Shown here piece after piece: positions 22,022 to 34,564 of a DNA stretch of 64,000 bases; the stretch's first letter is position 1; each line of letters opens with the position of its first letter. The notes beneath the pieces are model-generated. The model made no database searches and was not told the origin of the DNA. It saw nothing but the letters and a program-made list of their open reading frames with translations. Source of the stretch: Uranotaenia lowii (lineage: Eukaryota > Arthropoda > Insecta > Diptera > Culicidae); contig NC_073692.1 in the NCBI RefSeq assembly GCF_029784155.1, positions 240,083,756 through 240,147,755 of the forward strand, given 5' to 3'. Position numbers and translations under genes: made by a program.

Positions 22022-22835
22022 CACTCAGGCAAATTCTTATTATAATTTTCATAAGATGCATCTTATGAACCGCTTTTTAGAGTGTAAAATAATGTTTCAT
22101 AAGAGTCTTATGAAATTCTTTCAATTTTCATACGATGTTCTTATGAAAAATAGAAGAAACGGCATTGTGAAAAAATAATGAACACATTCATTCATAGCAT
22201 CAGTTTTTTTCATCATCTTTTTTTCATTCCATTGTTCTATTTGCTTTCCCACTGAAATCTCCTTGACCTGATACAATGTAATTTTACAAAAAGGTTATCG
22301 TCACTGAATAAAAAAACAATTAAAATTAAATTAAATCTAACTGTACGAAGCAATCGCCAGTTCATAGTTATTATAATTTCCCTTCAATGTTAAATGTTAT
22401 TGCTATCTCCCGAATGGTAAGTTCGATTTGATGTTTTTTGTGTAAACGTCTAATATATTAGTAAACTAAAATACATTATTTGTTTACTTTTCAGCAAGCT
22501 GATCGGCAAAAAACGAAAGGTCAAAGATTTAGATGCGGCAAAAAAACTTTGATGGAGCCGTCTGTTGATGAGCTGCTGATGGTGACCATTAAGGATTTAA
22601 TTTTAAACAAATTTGGCAAACAATAAAGTGATTGTTTCAGCATGAAATATCTAGAATTTTTCTTATTAGAAAGTGATTTACTATTTCCATAAGAATCTTT
22701 TATGAAAAGCAACAACCATTTCATCTTCAGAATTCATTCGCGTCATAAGACAATCTTATGAATTTCATTAATTTTTCTTATGGCGCCACTTCATAAGAGA
22801 ATCTTATGGCATACATAATAGTATTTTTCTGAGTG
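22022..22835 (+). mobile_element. CACTCAG TIR element with mini-gene, copy B
   Basis: TA-flanked (22020-22021, 22836-22837), with ends CACTCAGGCAAATTC and (inverted) CACTCAGAAAAATACTATTA. It is the best preserved copy of the family for the internal frame, though about 100 bp longer than A and C because of an insertion near 22225-22340. It is inserted in the hAT element. Confidence 0.85.
22387..22626 (+). CDS. Two-exon 53-aa ORF inside CACTCAG element (copy B)
   Basis: Exon 1 (22387-22416, ten codons), intron 22417-22494 (78 nt, GTAAGT...TTACTTTTCAG), exon 2 (22495-22626) ending CAATAAAG, so the stop codon overlaps an AATAAA signal. The splice joins in frame and yields 53 residues. Exon 2 contains KKTLMEPSVDELLMVTIKDL and ends LNKFGKQ. 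Copies A (14793-14943, minus) and C (48278 onward) have the same exons, the same splice sites and the same stop/AATAAA overlap. Differences cluster in an A-run, so the basic stretch near the exon 2 start is in different frames (copy C reads QKRKVED, NLS-like). Copy A extends the frame upstream to an ATG giving MKQSPVHSYYSFPS. No family recognised; could be a captured host fragment or a transposase remnant. Confidence 0.45.
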
Positions 22836-24777
22836 TAGAAAAAAGCAGTAGTTCCACCAGTATAAATCTTTAATAATATGACTTGAACCCTTCATTTAAG
22901 TTCGTGACTAATAATAAAGAAACAGTTCAATTTTACTGGCAAGATTAGTTAGTTTATAATTTTCGAAACTAAAACGAATAACAATAAATCAACGGGTAGT
23001 CCTTAATCCATAACGAAAAAAATAATATCGTTACTGAAACATCGCTCAAAATTTGTGTGCTTTCAGTAAATTTATCTGCAGGCATCACCCTTGAAATTTT
23101 AAATGTGTTGAAAGGATCAGAGGTTTACTTTTTTTAAACACATACATTTTATTTATTAAAAAAAACTGGTACATTAAGTTATCGATTACAAGTATTTAAC
23201 CTGTGATTGAGTTTATAAATATATTTTAAGAAATGAAATTCTTATTCATTGTCAACTCTGATTCGAGTTAAAAAAGCTGTCTAGCTCTTATTTGTAAATC
23301 TCAATTCTTAGTTTTGGAATTTTGTATTTGAGTTTTATGCATCTTTTCACTTGCTAAAACGTTATTTATTGAATAAACTTTCCACTGTACGTATCCAGGC
23401 CGGGAAAATCCAGGCCTTGGATTTCTAAATTTCAAACTCAAAACCGGGTAAATCCAGACAAAATCTAGGTATTTTGCATCAAAGGCACGAGAAAAGTTGC
23501 AAAAAAAAACACACAAAAATGATTTCGGCAATCAAATCTAACAATTATCTAACAATTTCGAAGACTGTATGCGATTTTTTAGCGCTTGAACAGGTTTAAA
23601 ATTTGGAGTTTGGTAAAAATTGTGAATAATCCTGGAAAAAAACCGAGCCATTAACCTCGATATTCGGGCAACTGGACCGGACCTGGCTTTTTTTTTTCTT
23701 TGAAGATCTGTGCAAGACCGATAAAAACCGGCCAATCTTGAATGCTAATGAGGTATCTGTATCCAGATACATTAAAATTATCATTTTCAATACAAATAAA
23801 TAAGATAAGATTGATATTTTCCGAAATTTTTATGTTGTTATGTGTCAAAGTTGAAAATATTTTGGCGAAATGGTTGATTAATTCTAATACGATTTTGCAA
23901 ACTCCATCTGATCAAATTTCGTAGAAGGCAATTTAAGAGTGCTTAAAATATAAAATTTGATGAGGGTTACGTTGTTTGGTAACAAAACAGATGCTGAAAC
24001 TTTGATTTTTCCTATCCAGCTGAACTATTTTGTTTGATTCACTAAAAAAACATACACACGTTTTAAAAATAAATACCTAAATTGATTCAAGTTTTTGCTG
24101 TTAAAAAAAAGTTATTCTTTGCAATTACGGTTTATGATAAATTTAATCTTGATATCTATGCATATGCAGTGAAAAGCAAAAAATTGTAGAATTAGGCTTC
24201 AAAAAATTTTGCCATTCGGTCCCTTGTTCGTACAGCTTGTTCGTACAGTGGATGCAATTTTGAAATTCTCTTCTGGACCTATGTAAATTTGTGTGCCAGA
24301 TCACAAGACGCAATTATCGCTTTAGCACGATTTTCTAAATATTTTATTCAAAAATAAATATATTTAGCGCAGGGAGCTAAAGAGCCACAGCCTCACATCA
24401 AAAGAGCCGCATGCGGCTCGCGAGCCGCAGGTTGCCGACCTATGGTCTAGAGAATTGAACCGCTGCTCTCTAGGTTGCAATGAAACTCACCAGCCTCTCG
24501 ACCAATCCAGCAATAATTAATTGCCACTGTAATGATTAGTATTTAAACTTAATGTCATTTGAGATGATTGAGTGGGTTGGTCAATAGAAGGTACCTTATT
24601 TCGTTCAAAGGACTTTCAGTACACAATATGAATCATAACAAAAATTCGCATCATCAAAAATTTATTCGAATATCTTATTTAACATTTATAAGAAAAATTC
24701 GAAAAAATCTTGAATTCCATTTGTAAATATCAGTACAGATATAAACAAAACAAATACCATGACAAGAAATTGACAGA

Positions 24778-25110
24778 CATTTTTGACATGTCGCTTAGAA
24801 TTCCCATATAGGTTCTTTAAAACACCTTCAAGTATCTTAATGGTGCGCTTTAGAATGTTACGCGAACGTTATCGACCTTCTTGAAAAACATTTTTGACAT
24901 GTCGCTTAGAATTCCCATATAGATTCTTTAAAACACCTTCAAGTATCTTAATGGTGCGCTTTAGAATGTTACGCGAACGTTATCGACCTTCTTGAAAAAC
25001 ATTTTTGACATGTTGCTTAGATTTCCCATATAGGTTCTTTAAAACACCTTCAAGTATCTTAAAGGTGCGTTTTGGAATGTTACGCGAACATTATCGACCT
25101 TCTTGAAAGA
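24778..25110. repeat. Three 111-bp tandem repeats
   Basis: Units start at 24778, 24889 and 25000, each running CATTTTTGACATGTCGCTTAG...GAATGTTACGCGAACG...ATCGACCTTCTTGAAAAA. The first two are almost identical; the third has several changes. A degenerate continuation (GCGCTTAGAAGTTCC) follows to about 25150. The array lies in the CCCAAGCAACC-ended element. Confidence 0.9.
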
Positions 25111-25533
25111 AGTTCCATGAAAAGCGCTTAGAAGTTCCGTTATCGATAGTTTAACCTTTCAAAGGGCGATGGAAGTTCCTGAGTAACTTTTACGCGACAA
25201 GAGTCACCTGAAGTTCCCGTAAAACATTTTTTCAGCCAAATGTGAACTTCGGAGTTCCATCTTTAAGTAAAAACGCGACTTTTGGTTGCTTGGGCAGTTC
25301 TAAACGTGCTTTCTGCAATGAACTCGCAAACTTATTTTAGTTTTCATTTCCAGAACTAAAATTACAAAAAATAAACGAGCTCCGTTACTATTAAGTGCCC
25401 GGGCTATAGTCAATCTGCTAAAAAAAATCATGTTTAGTTGCTTCATAAAAGAGCTAGATAAGGTGGTCCAGAATAAGTCCTCTGGTCCAAAATAAGTCCG
25501 TTACCCTACTATCAGCTCAATTTCTAGTTCTTA

Positions 25534-25917
25534 AGGTCGCGGTACACCTCAGGTGAAAATGAAAAATCTTATTTTATCAAAAACTCAAAAAAGTGACACA
25601 TATTGGCTTTGTAACATGGTGGAATCGTTGGGGAATAGTTAAAAGCTGAATTATGAACCGGTCTCAGAGTTTAAAACTTCTTAAAAAAGTTTTATTTCGA
25701 TTCACCCAACATGAAGAAATTTCCACGGTGAAAATCAGGAGAATCGAAAATAAAACAATTTAAAGAGGTTTTGAACACCGAGGCCAGTTCAAAATTCATC
25801 TTTTAACTATTCCCCAACGATTCCACCATGTTACAAAGCCAATATGTGTCACTTTTTTGAGTTTTTGATAAAATAAGATTTTTCATTTTCATTTTCACCT
25901 GAGGTGTACAGCGACCT
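25534..25917. mobile_element. Foldback MITE, 384 bp, TTA TSD (AGGTCGC ends)
   Basis: The ends AGGTCGCGGTACACCTCAGG and (inverted) AGGTCGCTGTACACCTCAGG have homology continuing inward through ACTCAAAAAAGTGACACATA and CATGGTGGAATCGTTGGGGA on both arms. TTA occurs at 25531-25533 and 25918-25920. A T-W-A duplication suggests PIF/Harbinger. Related remnants lie at 14207-16064 and about 45600-45770. Confidence 0.85.
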
Positions 25918-26038
25918 TTATGTCGAACTCTGTTATACTCAGAAAAAAATTAACTTGATTTTTGATTCCAAATTTTGAGTATGAAATCATGAGCGTGTAA
26001 AAAAAGAACGTAAGATGTAAACAAACTTTATTTTTCAA

Positions 26039-27154
26039 ATGTTCATTGTTTGCAAAGGCAGCAGCCTGGATACGGTAAAACCCTTTCAATCGATTTCGGA
26101 CGACTGGAATGACGGTAAGTACGGGAACAGGCTCAATATCCGATGGTGACGGGAACTTTCAGCTAATTTTGTTTTGAAAGTGAAGCAGCGATAATGAGTT
26201 TTTTTTTGTCAAATTGCTGCAGCTGGCGGTCTTTTTCCGGGAATGTCAGATGAACATGATTATCGGGAGAAATCGACTACGATGGGGCCCTTCGTGGAGC
26301 TGGACAAGATCTAAGACACGACCCCACAGCTGCGGGATCTGTACTTCAACCGTGCCTTTGAAGTTAATTCCTTCCAAAGAGCGTCATCATCATTTATGTG
26401 AAGGTACGAAAGTAGAATGCCTTCCAGAAACTTCGTTTTCATCGGCAAAAGACTCATTCTCCCTTAACTGGAGCGTGGCCGTCGTAACTCTAAGGCGTCG
26501 TACACAAATTACGTAACGCAAAAAATCTAGAATTCAGACCCCCTCCCCCTCTATGTAACAATAAGTAACGTTTGATAGGACCCCCCTTCTATGGTTACGT
26601 TACGTTAAACATCCCCCCCATATTCAATTTTGAAATGAAAAGTAAAAGTACATAAAGTAACGGGGGTTCTCATCTCGTCAACGGTAATAATAACAATGGG
26701 CTTGATCTCTCCTTGATAACGCATGATCTCATCGAACTCTGGTAATTCACACACCCTGTTGAAATCCATTCCATTAGAAAAAGCTGCTGATGGACAGTGT
26801 TTCCCTGAACGCACCTACTTAACCACCATTGACGCTTTCGAACAAGGGGTGAGTAGATTTGCTCGAAAAAAAATTACAATTCTTTTCTTAACGTTTTTTC
26901 TATTCATTTGTTACGTAACTGAACCAAGTACCCCCCCTCCCCCCTATGTAACAGCAAGTAACGCAGACTCAACCCCCCTCCCCCCCTACATGCGTAACGT
27001 AATTTGTGTACGACGCCTAACAAACAGAAGTGCCCACTACCCTGCATCTAGAAGGTCGTCTACTGTGCCATCCTGAAGCATTCCGGCTGGCGAAGATTAA
27101 ATTGGAAATAATCCTCAAGGGTATTATGCCTAGGCGAATCACTATGGACTTGCG
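26039..27154 (+). pseudogene. Unrecognised multi-exon gene fragment, broken by stop and MITE
   Basis: Exon 1 (26039-26114) begins ATG TTC and reads MFIVCKGSSLDTVKPF...DDWND. It ends at a consensus donor G|GTAAGT. The intron is 108 nt with acceptor TTGCTGCAG (26222). Exon 2 continues in frame (phase 1) as AGGLFPGMSDEHDYREKSTT, then GPFVELDKI, an in-frame TAA, and DTTPQLRDLYFNRAFEVNS before the frame is lost. A 524-bp MITE follows at 26494-27017. After it, TLHLEGRLLCHPEAFRLAKI ... IMPRRITMDLR ends at another donor (G|GTAAGT at 27155). Codon quality and splice sites show a once-coding gene; the stop, frameshift and insertion show it is now dead. I do not recognise the family. Confidence 0.6.
26494..27017. 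mobile_element. Harbinger-like MITE, 524 bp, TAA TSD (GGCGTCGTACAC ends)
   Basis: The TIR GGCGTCGTACACAAATTACG (26 bp in all) is perfect at both ends, flanked by TAA at 26491-26493 and 27018-27020. The interior has C-runs and repeated TATGTAACA-AAGTAACG words. No coding capacity. It disrupts the gene fragment at 26.0-27.15 kb. Confidence 0.9.
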
Positions 27155-27507
27155 GTAAGTCTTATACCTATTTATATTTAATCATATTTAGCAGGCTAAA
27201 AGTCAATTTATCCTGGTATATTCTGTACTGGATATAAAATATAGAAAAACTTCGAAAGCTGGTAAAATTTTCATTGCATTGTTTTTAGGGCCATTCGATG
27301 TTTTTTCAGAAAGTTTAGAAAAAAGAATATTGGATTTTGAACGGGATTTTCATCCTCTGGAATGATTCATCCCTATCCCTAAAAGAATTAACAATGTTCT
27401 CATCAAGCATAAAACTATTTTGAGTGAATTTTACACACTATTATGTTGTATTTTGGCATTTGTAATTTAATTTAATACAAACCGTACAAAACTTTTAGCG
27501 ATAACAA
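27155..27507. other. AT-rich spacer
   Basis: Possible intron remainder of the preceding gene fragment (a TTTTTAG acceptor-like site lies at about 27288). No exon can be supported after it. Confidence 0.3.
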
Positions 27508-28140
27508 TCGCCTTCACTTATGCAATCATGAGTGGTGCCGATATTCATAATACATGGCCAACAACATTGTGTTTATATTATAGAAAAATTTGCACTTTTG
27601 TTTAAACAAAAATGATTGTAGATAAAAAACACGTTCTTAATTTGTGTGTTACTTAACCAAAAGCATTTGAAATTTGTCCTTCAGTAGGAACATATAGTTA
27701 GTCAAAAAATTGATCGTATCCCAGGTGCATTCATGCAAATCTGCAATAATTTTTTTTCCTCAAACTTAAAGTTAGAGTAGCTTACTCACTATTATCTAAC
27801 GAGATTCAACAAAAAAATATATTTATAGAAGTGCTGTATCTCAAGTCTTAAACATTCAAGAAACGTCAAATCTCGTCAGATGAAGTGAGATAGTTGCTCT
27901 AGCTACACTAAAAAGTTTGATGAAAAAACATTTTTGCAGTAAACAGTTCTGGAAGTGCAGGTGACGTGATTCGTTGTATAAACAAAGGCGCAAATTTTCA
28001 TGTCATATGAACATGGTCATGTACTATGAATATCGCTACCACTTTTGACTGCATAAGTAAAGGCGATTTTCACTACCCAAATTTGAACATGGTAGTTGCA
28101 TTACTGTTCATAGTGAAAATTGCCTTCAGGTATGCAATTA
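27508..28140. mobile_element. MITE-like inverted repeat with CGCCTTCACTTATGCA
   Basis: ATCGCCTTCACTTATGCAAT...GTGGTGCCGATATTCATA (27508-27562) is inverted at 28012-28072. A further degenerate inverted copy reaches 28140 (GCCTTCAGGTATGCAATT). No coding capacity; ends approximate. Confidence 0.5.
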
Positions 28141-28239
28141 ATATTAAATAATATGGATCCCGATCAAATGTGAATTGCAAATCCTTGTAAATTTTTATAA
28201 AATAATAGGTTTAAAATTTATTCGAACAATTTATTCAAA

Positions 28240-28680
28240 ATTCCAGCCAAATTTGCTATCACGCCTTGAGGGTGAAATTTTCTCTCATTTAGCTGGACAT
28301 GAAGTGGTACACAGCAAAAATGAAAGCAAAATTTTCGTGCATGGTGAAATACGTTATGCTATGCCAAATAATGCTTAAACGAAGATTTAATTACACCTAA
28401 TTTTTTTTTCAAATATTTGAGAGCATGATGATGTTAAATTTTGCTTTCATTGAAAAATATGTTATGCCTTATATTGACATCATTGTGCTCTTTAAGCTCT
28501 CAAAAAACGAGGTGTAGTTAGGCTCTCAGTTTTAGCAAAATTTGGTATCACTTTGCTAACCAAGTATGGAAATTTGTGCTCTCATTTTTGCTGTGTACCA
28601 CCTTATGTCAAGCAAAATGAGAGCATATTTGGCTCTCAGGGCGTGATAGCAAAATTTGCTATAATTTTGCCAAAAAAGTC
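28240..28680. mobile_element. MITE with ~100 bp TIRs (GGTACACAGCAAAAATGA)
   Basis: GCTATCACGCC-TGAG...CTCATTT-GC-GACAT-A-GTGGTACACAGCAAAAATGA occurs at about 28248-28335 and inverted at about 28570-28665. The loop (28336-28570) carries further GAGAGC / GCTCTC words. No coding capacity. TSD not resolved. Confidence 0.75.
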
Positions 28681-29119
28681 TGCTCGGGAATACATCCAAT
28701 ATTATTGGAAGAGACATTCAGGTTGCCCCATATATTGAGGTGAAGGTCCACATTGTCCTGATCATCCTGATCAATCTAAGCGTAACCGGAAAAATGGAGT
28801 GAAAAACATATTTTCTTCAGCCATATTTTGAGATCCGGATGATGGAATTCCTACAAATGAAAACAAAAACTAAATAAGTTATATATTGATTGATTTGCTA
28901 ACTTTTTTGCTGAATATTGATAGTACTTACAAATTTTAAAAAAATCTCTGAGCTTTGAAAACCTTCCATAATATTTCGAGTCGTGAAAAATAATAAATGA
29001 CAGCAGAAACAACCGTGGCTACTTTGGTGTAATAATGCATAGCAGGTTGTGATATTACACTAGGTACCAAGGTCATTCAATCACCCCCCTTGCTAGGTAC
29101 CAGACGTGCTCAAAATTAG
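28681..29119. other. AT-rich spacer
   Basis: Nothing supported. Confidence 0.3.
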
Positions 29120-29121
29120 TA

Positions 29122-30016
29122 GGGGAGAGTGAAGTATCGTGGGCCACTTTTAATATCTCAGATGTGTGTTGAGATAAAAATCTCAAACCAACTGTCATCG
29201 TCGTCAATTTGCGTGAGCATGTATTCCTATATGTTGTTGACTGAAATACGCATCATATGCTTCTTTTATTTATCAAGCTAAAAAAAAGTCAGAAAAATTT
29301 ACTTACATAATTAAAAAAACACCCGCTAATTTAATCGATGGGGAACCTAAAGTGCATAACAAAAATATGCTCATACGCTTATGATCTTAGTTTTGTCATG
29401 AACTTTCACGTGGAAAAGGAATTTTTGATGAAACATCAATAAGTCACACAAACGCAACCAATTTGCAAATCATAGCTTGTGGGGAATCGTGGGCCACACA
29501 TGTGATTCAAGATATATTTTTATGTTTTTATACACATTTAGAACTTAAAATACGTTTTACCTAGCTGCAAAGTTTTCTTTTGCCAAGTAAAGAGTTATGA
29601 AAAATATTTTGCCCGTCCTATATAAGAAATATTGCCAAAACGTTCGCGAGCCATGTTTTGGAATTTATGCGATCAAACACAGCTCTCTTTTTTATTTCAT
29701 CATCTGAAATTGCTTTTAAATAACGAAATGAATTAGGAAATCATAGTTTTGGGTCAACTCATAAACTTTACATGTTATATGGTCAATTTGGATTTGGTGG
29801 CCCACGATTCCCCACCATTTTTCAAAATCCAAAAAATATTGCTTTTGTTTAAACAGTCAGAATTTGGGGAAAATAACTTATTAAAAAATATAAAAAATAC
29901 CTTATGATACCTTGAAAATGTAGAAAACCATACCATTTTTCATTTTCATTTTATCTTTTATAATAAAGAAGTTATAGAACAACGAAAAAAAGTGGCCCAT
30001 GATTCCCCACTCTCCC
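29122..30016. mobile_element. TIR element, 895 bp (GGGGAGAGTG...GGGCCAC)
   Basis: The left end GGGGAGAGTGAAGTATCGTG and the right end inverted (GGGAGAGTGGGGAATCATGG) both continue GGCCACTTTT. Two more internal copies of GGGGAATCGTGGGCCAC occur (about 29482, and inverted about 29800-29815). TA is present on the left only. Non-autonomous. Confidence 0.75.
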
Positions 30017-33000
30017 ATGCATATTAGAGCAAGTTCACTGGTGTTGGGAAAAAGTGATAGAAATTTTGACACTTACGGCACTCTTATTTTCGAGGTCCAT
30101 TTCCAGTTTTCTCATGTTAAGGTTTTCTTAGAAGTAGCTTTCGATAACTGCTTGTCAAACAGTTGCCGTTTGTATGAATTTTTGGATTAACATATTTTGA
30201 ATCATTCTGCGCAAAAAGTGAGTAAAAATAACGATAGGTTTGGGTTTAATGCCGATTGTAGTCAACTCCGTCCAAAAGCGGATGCTAGAGAGTTAATAAA
30301 ATTCATTTTAATTTTTTTTTCCATAAAATAACAAATTGAAAACGGACATGCATAACATAGAAAGGCAACAAAAATGCCGACTAAATGCCCAAAAAATGGT
30401 ACTCTTTGATTGATTGATACATTTTTGATGAGGATTGTTTGCACTTGCCGACAATTGCTCTGGTGTACTTTACCTACGTTTATTTTGAGCCAATCAAATC
30501 AATCAATTAAAAAAAATTATCATTGTTGCGAATTTTTATTGGAAGTTGCCTATTAGTTTTTTTGTAGTTTAAAATATATTTAAGATCAAAGGAAAATGAT
30601 TAATCCAATATCAAAATCCCAATATTGTAACTAACCTTTGATTTCAAACGATTTCAGAACAAAAACGAGTATATGAATTTGAAAGAAAAAATGAATTTTG
30701 ATTTCAGTATCATAACACAGATTTTGAACTCAACACGAAAATTAGTTCGAAAATTCCGACAGATTTTGTACATCGTATCAAGTTTTGGTGCTTTTGCTGG
30801 TACAACTTTAAAATTTAGCAATTTTTAGTGAATTGCAACTATATGAAAAAATGAACCTACATAACAGAAATGGGTCCTTTATTTAATTTTTCCATCGTTT
30901 CATCATTTCATTCCTAAATCGAATCGAATAAAATTGTGAATATAGTTATAGTGCTTTTTAAAGTATAAAAAACCATTTTTCATTTTATTCAAATCCTCTT
31001 TGTTGCAATTTAGTCATGAAATAATTAAATTTTAATTTCATTCGTTTTAGATTAAATAAAGTTTTAAACTCAAGATATTTCTTTATTTTATTTCAGAATT
31101 CATTTTAGATTTATAAAAAAAAATGTTAAACGAACATTCACAATAAGAAATCAATTTCAGAATTGATTGAAAACAACACGTGTTTTTCGAATCATTATCC
31201 TGAAATATAAAACAGAAAAATAAATAAATTTCAGTGTTTAAAATCAGTTTTAAGTTTTTAGCTATTATAATAAAAAATTTAGCTCAAATATTTATTTTTC
31301 GAACGCATAGTTGCAAAATAAGAATCTTTATACATTTCGTTGTGATTACCTTTCGCTGATATGGAGAAGCTTATGAAAAATAAATAATTGAAAAGTTTCT
31401 TAGATTTTGTTTTTCTATTCAACGACAAGTGAATTGTTTTCATTTGTAAAATGATATTTATAACAAGAGATCCTCAATGAGCTCATAGGTTCATTTTTCA
31501 ACTTCCTGGTCTCGTTTACAAATTACAGATTCGCAGATTTAAGTTGTATCAAAGAATATCGAGAAAAGATGAAATAGATAATGGGTTAAAAAAGATTTAA
31601 ATTTCTTCTCCAATTTCAAATTTTATCAAAATATCTCGAATTAAGTTCAATAAAATCAAATTGGAGGAAAAGGGATAGTGTGTAGCATCCTCTCTCCTTG
31701 TCAATCACTTTTTTAAAATAAATTTTTTTTTTATTGGTCAATTTTTGAAAATTTTAAAATCACCTCCACCAAAAGCAAGCTCTAGAACCGCGCCTGGTCT
31801 CAACAATTTTTTAGTTTAAAACTTACATTAAAAAGAAAAATGAAAAATTATAAGAGACACATGATTTCAAGATCAGAGAATTTTATTAGAAAAAAATTGT
31901 CATAAAAATGGCCTTTTTCCAAAAATCGAATCAGTGTGACCTCTAAACATAATTTTTCTGAAGGCAGTAATAAAAGTTTGTTCTTTACACCCAAAGCTAT
32001 CATTTGAAGGTTGAGCCCCCAGAAACTCAGACAACGTGATTTTGGCCACCCTAATGTGTAGCCTATTAACAGGCGCTTATGACTTACGTAGATTCAGTCA
32101 TAGGCACTGGATCCATAACTTCTAAATCACACATTTTCAGAAACTTTCTTTAGTTCTCTCATAAATATCACTTAATTAGAATTCTTGTTGTGTGTACTGA
32201 TACCTTACAGTCTCAGCATCCCACCATCATTTCCTTGAAAAACTTTTACAGATTTCTCGGACGAAGTATCCAGCCAGCAATGTAACGATTAAAACAAGAA
32301 AGATTGTGAAAAGAAATGGCTCAAATAATTGTTGTCGAAGTAAAGAGTTGATTAAACCGAGAGATACGATTGGGATGTGATATGTTCCAGAACAGATGAC
32401 ATAATAGAACGCAATTAAAGCAAGTTACTTTTCATTTTCTTTATTATTTACATTAAAAAAGTTGATCTTTTTATTTCGCATAGTTCTTTTTTCACACTCC
32501 CTCGCTTACAGAGTTTCATCTTGTATCTAGAGTTTTTGTTTAAACTTTCAACAGATTTCCCCGTACAGTTTTATGGATAAATGTGTGTTTCTGTTTGTGT
32601 CCGAATGCCTGTTACTTTTAATCTGGTGGAAAGTTTCCTTCTGGCCTGGCCAAGTACACTGTACCTATCTTGTTAGTAAAACTAGTAGATAAAACCATTA
32701 ATACTTCCGGATGCCGAGCGAGGAAAAGCACAGCCTGTGAGAACAACTTAGCGAAATTGATAGTGCCAGCCAAGAGTAGGTATAAGGCAAAGTCTCACTT
32801 TTGCTTGCTTAGGGGAAAATTTCACTCAGCCTTATGGAGGGTTGGAGCGTCGAAAGAATATTTTTAATGATATTTTCTTTTATCGTTGCTGCATGATTAA
32901 ACATGCCAAAGTTTCGCGCTTTTTTATTCTTCATTGACCGTGCTTTTCTCTCTCGTATTCGGAAAACTTTTTCTTCCTTTGCACCTGGCTGACGTCGAAG

Positions 33001-34560
33001 TTGAGATGGTTTGAATGTTCAAATGTTCTGCTTCTAAGTGAATCTGCTGCTGCGAGGAATGTTTGCTCATCCTCATCTATCTGTTCTTCGTTTAAAATAT
33101 TTCACAAGTAGCATTTTGCTCTGCTCTAAAACTTATCATATATATTTACAGGTGGATTTTTGATAAAAGGGAAACCCTCTTTTTTTTGTTTTGTGTGTTT
33201 TTCTTCTTTGATTCAATTAAGAGTGATTTCCTATCGGCGAGCAAAATTAACGAATCCTTACCGTGCTAATTCAGAGTACCTAAAACTGTTGTGTTTCTTT
33301 TAATCTCAGTTATCTCTAGTATAGTACATAAAGGTGATGCTTACAAGCTAACTGCACAGATTTTCTGGTTTAATGTTTGTTTTCATCTGTCGTTCATTTT
33401 TTTTATTGCCGAAGCCTGTTTTTTCATATATTTTTTACGGTTTTTTTTCCAAGGTTTTCTCGAGGCTCGACATAAAAATGATTTAAGGATGGCGCCTATC
33501 TAAAAACTTCTCTGAAGGGTGGTTTTTTTCTTCCTCTCCGTTGGGACGAAGAATTTTCTACAGGTTCAATAGAAGTACATAGCCTAGAAGCTTTCGATGG
33601 AAGAATCGGAGATAAATTGCACCGCGGTATACAGTTGATCCGCGACCCATTAAGAAGTGCATTACAGTTAACAACGGTTCTAAAATGCATATAAATATTC
33701 TCAATTTATTTAGCTTTTGTGCGAGATCAGTAAAACAATAAACTAAAATCATTTTAAGAAAATTCAGGTTAACTCTAATATTATCAGTACGCGTTGTGCG
33801 CGGCCAACACACTAAAGCATATGAACTGTACATTCACAATCTGAGCACAAAGATTCGTTTCGGCTTTCGAGTTTCTCTTTTTGCAATTGCACCATACCTA
33901 TCATATTCTAACGAAACAAGTGTTAGGAAGCACGTGGTGGATGTCGCGTTGCATAGTCGAATTTTTCAACCGTTCGTTGTTCGCCCACCTAGTAGGCTCG
34001 AATTTGCATGCTTGAGGAGAGAGAGATTTGAAGATTGAGTGAGTAACTAAAAGCTGGGTGTGAGAGCAAACGCATGGAAACTGCTAACGCTTCCCAATAC
34101 ACCTACCTACCCAGAAGTCTCGTTTGAAACTTGGGTAACGTTTGCGTTAGAGAATGGACGCTTCAATTACACGGATGAACAAAATATAAGAAACACTTTC
34201 CTTATTGAAGAGACATTTTCGTCAATCGAAAATATTTTTTTAATTAAGTTAATCTGTTTTGATCACAAAATTTCAATAATTTTTTTTCTCAAAACGCTTG
34301 GCATTTTCATTTGAAAATTTTATTTTTGAAAGTTTGAGTTTTAACAAATTACATTGAATAATCATTGGTAAAAGGGTTAAGTACCAATCAGTTTGAGGAT
34401 AGATAGATCGATCAGAAAAACTTCAACAGAATTTTGAAATTTTTCGTTCAATTCAATAATATTTTTTCCTAATTTGAATTCCGTGTTTTCTGTATCTGGA
34501 TACTTCTGATTCGGAAATTTAAAAATACTTGTTCTGTTTCTTAAGTTATGATTTTAAGTT
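30017..34560. other. AT-rich region without supported genes
   Basis: About 4.5 kb with no protein-like frame and only weak repeat hits (for example GTTCACTGGTGTTGGGAAAA near 30030, related to 38720). The part from about 32.4 kb on is less repetitive. It could include long 3' UTR or intergenic regulatory DNA, but nothing in the sequence decides this. Confidence 0.4.
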
Positions 34561-34564
34561 CTAA

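Larger units (their letters stand above)
20935..24444. mobile_element. Non-autonomous hAT element, 3.5 kb, 8-bp TSD GTCTAGAG
   Basis: The ends CAGTGGTCGGCAACC and (inverted) CATAGGTCGGCAACC, with GTCTAGAG on both sides (20927-20934 and 24445-24452), meet the hAT rule of an 8-bp target duplication and CA-G termini. Sub-terminal AGAGCC / GGCTCGCGAGCC words are the usual style of this group. The interior has no transposase frame and houses two further elements (21730-22006 and 22022-22835) plus a hairpin at 21668-21724. Confidence 0.85.
20620..25294. mobile_element. CCCAAGCAACC-ended TIR element carrying a nested hAT
   Basis: The left end CCCAAGCAACCAGAATTCCC and the right end, inverted, CCCAAGCAACCAAAAGTCGC share a 13-bp perfect core with further similarity. 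The shared vocabulary GAAGTTCC / GCGCTTAGAA continues inward on both sides. The right half contains three 111-bp tandem units. A 3.5-kb hAT is inserted at 20935-24444. No transposase frame was found. No clear TSD was resolved. Confidence 0.6.
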
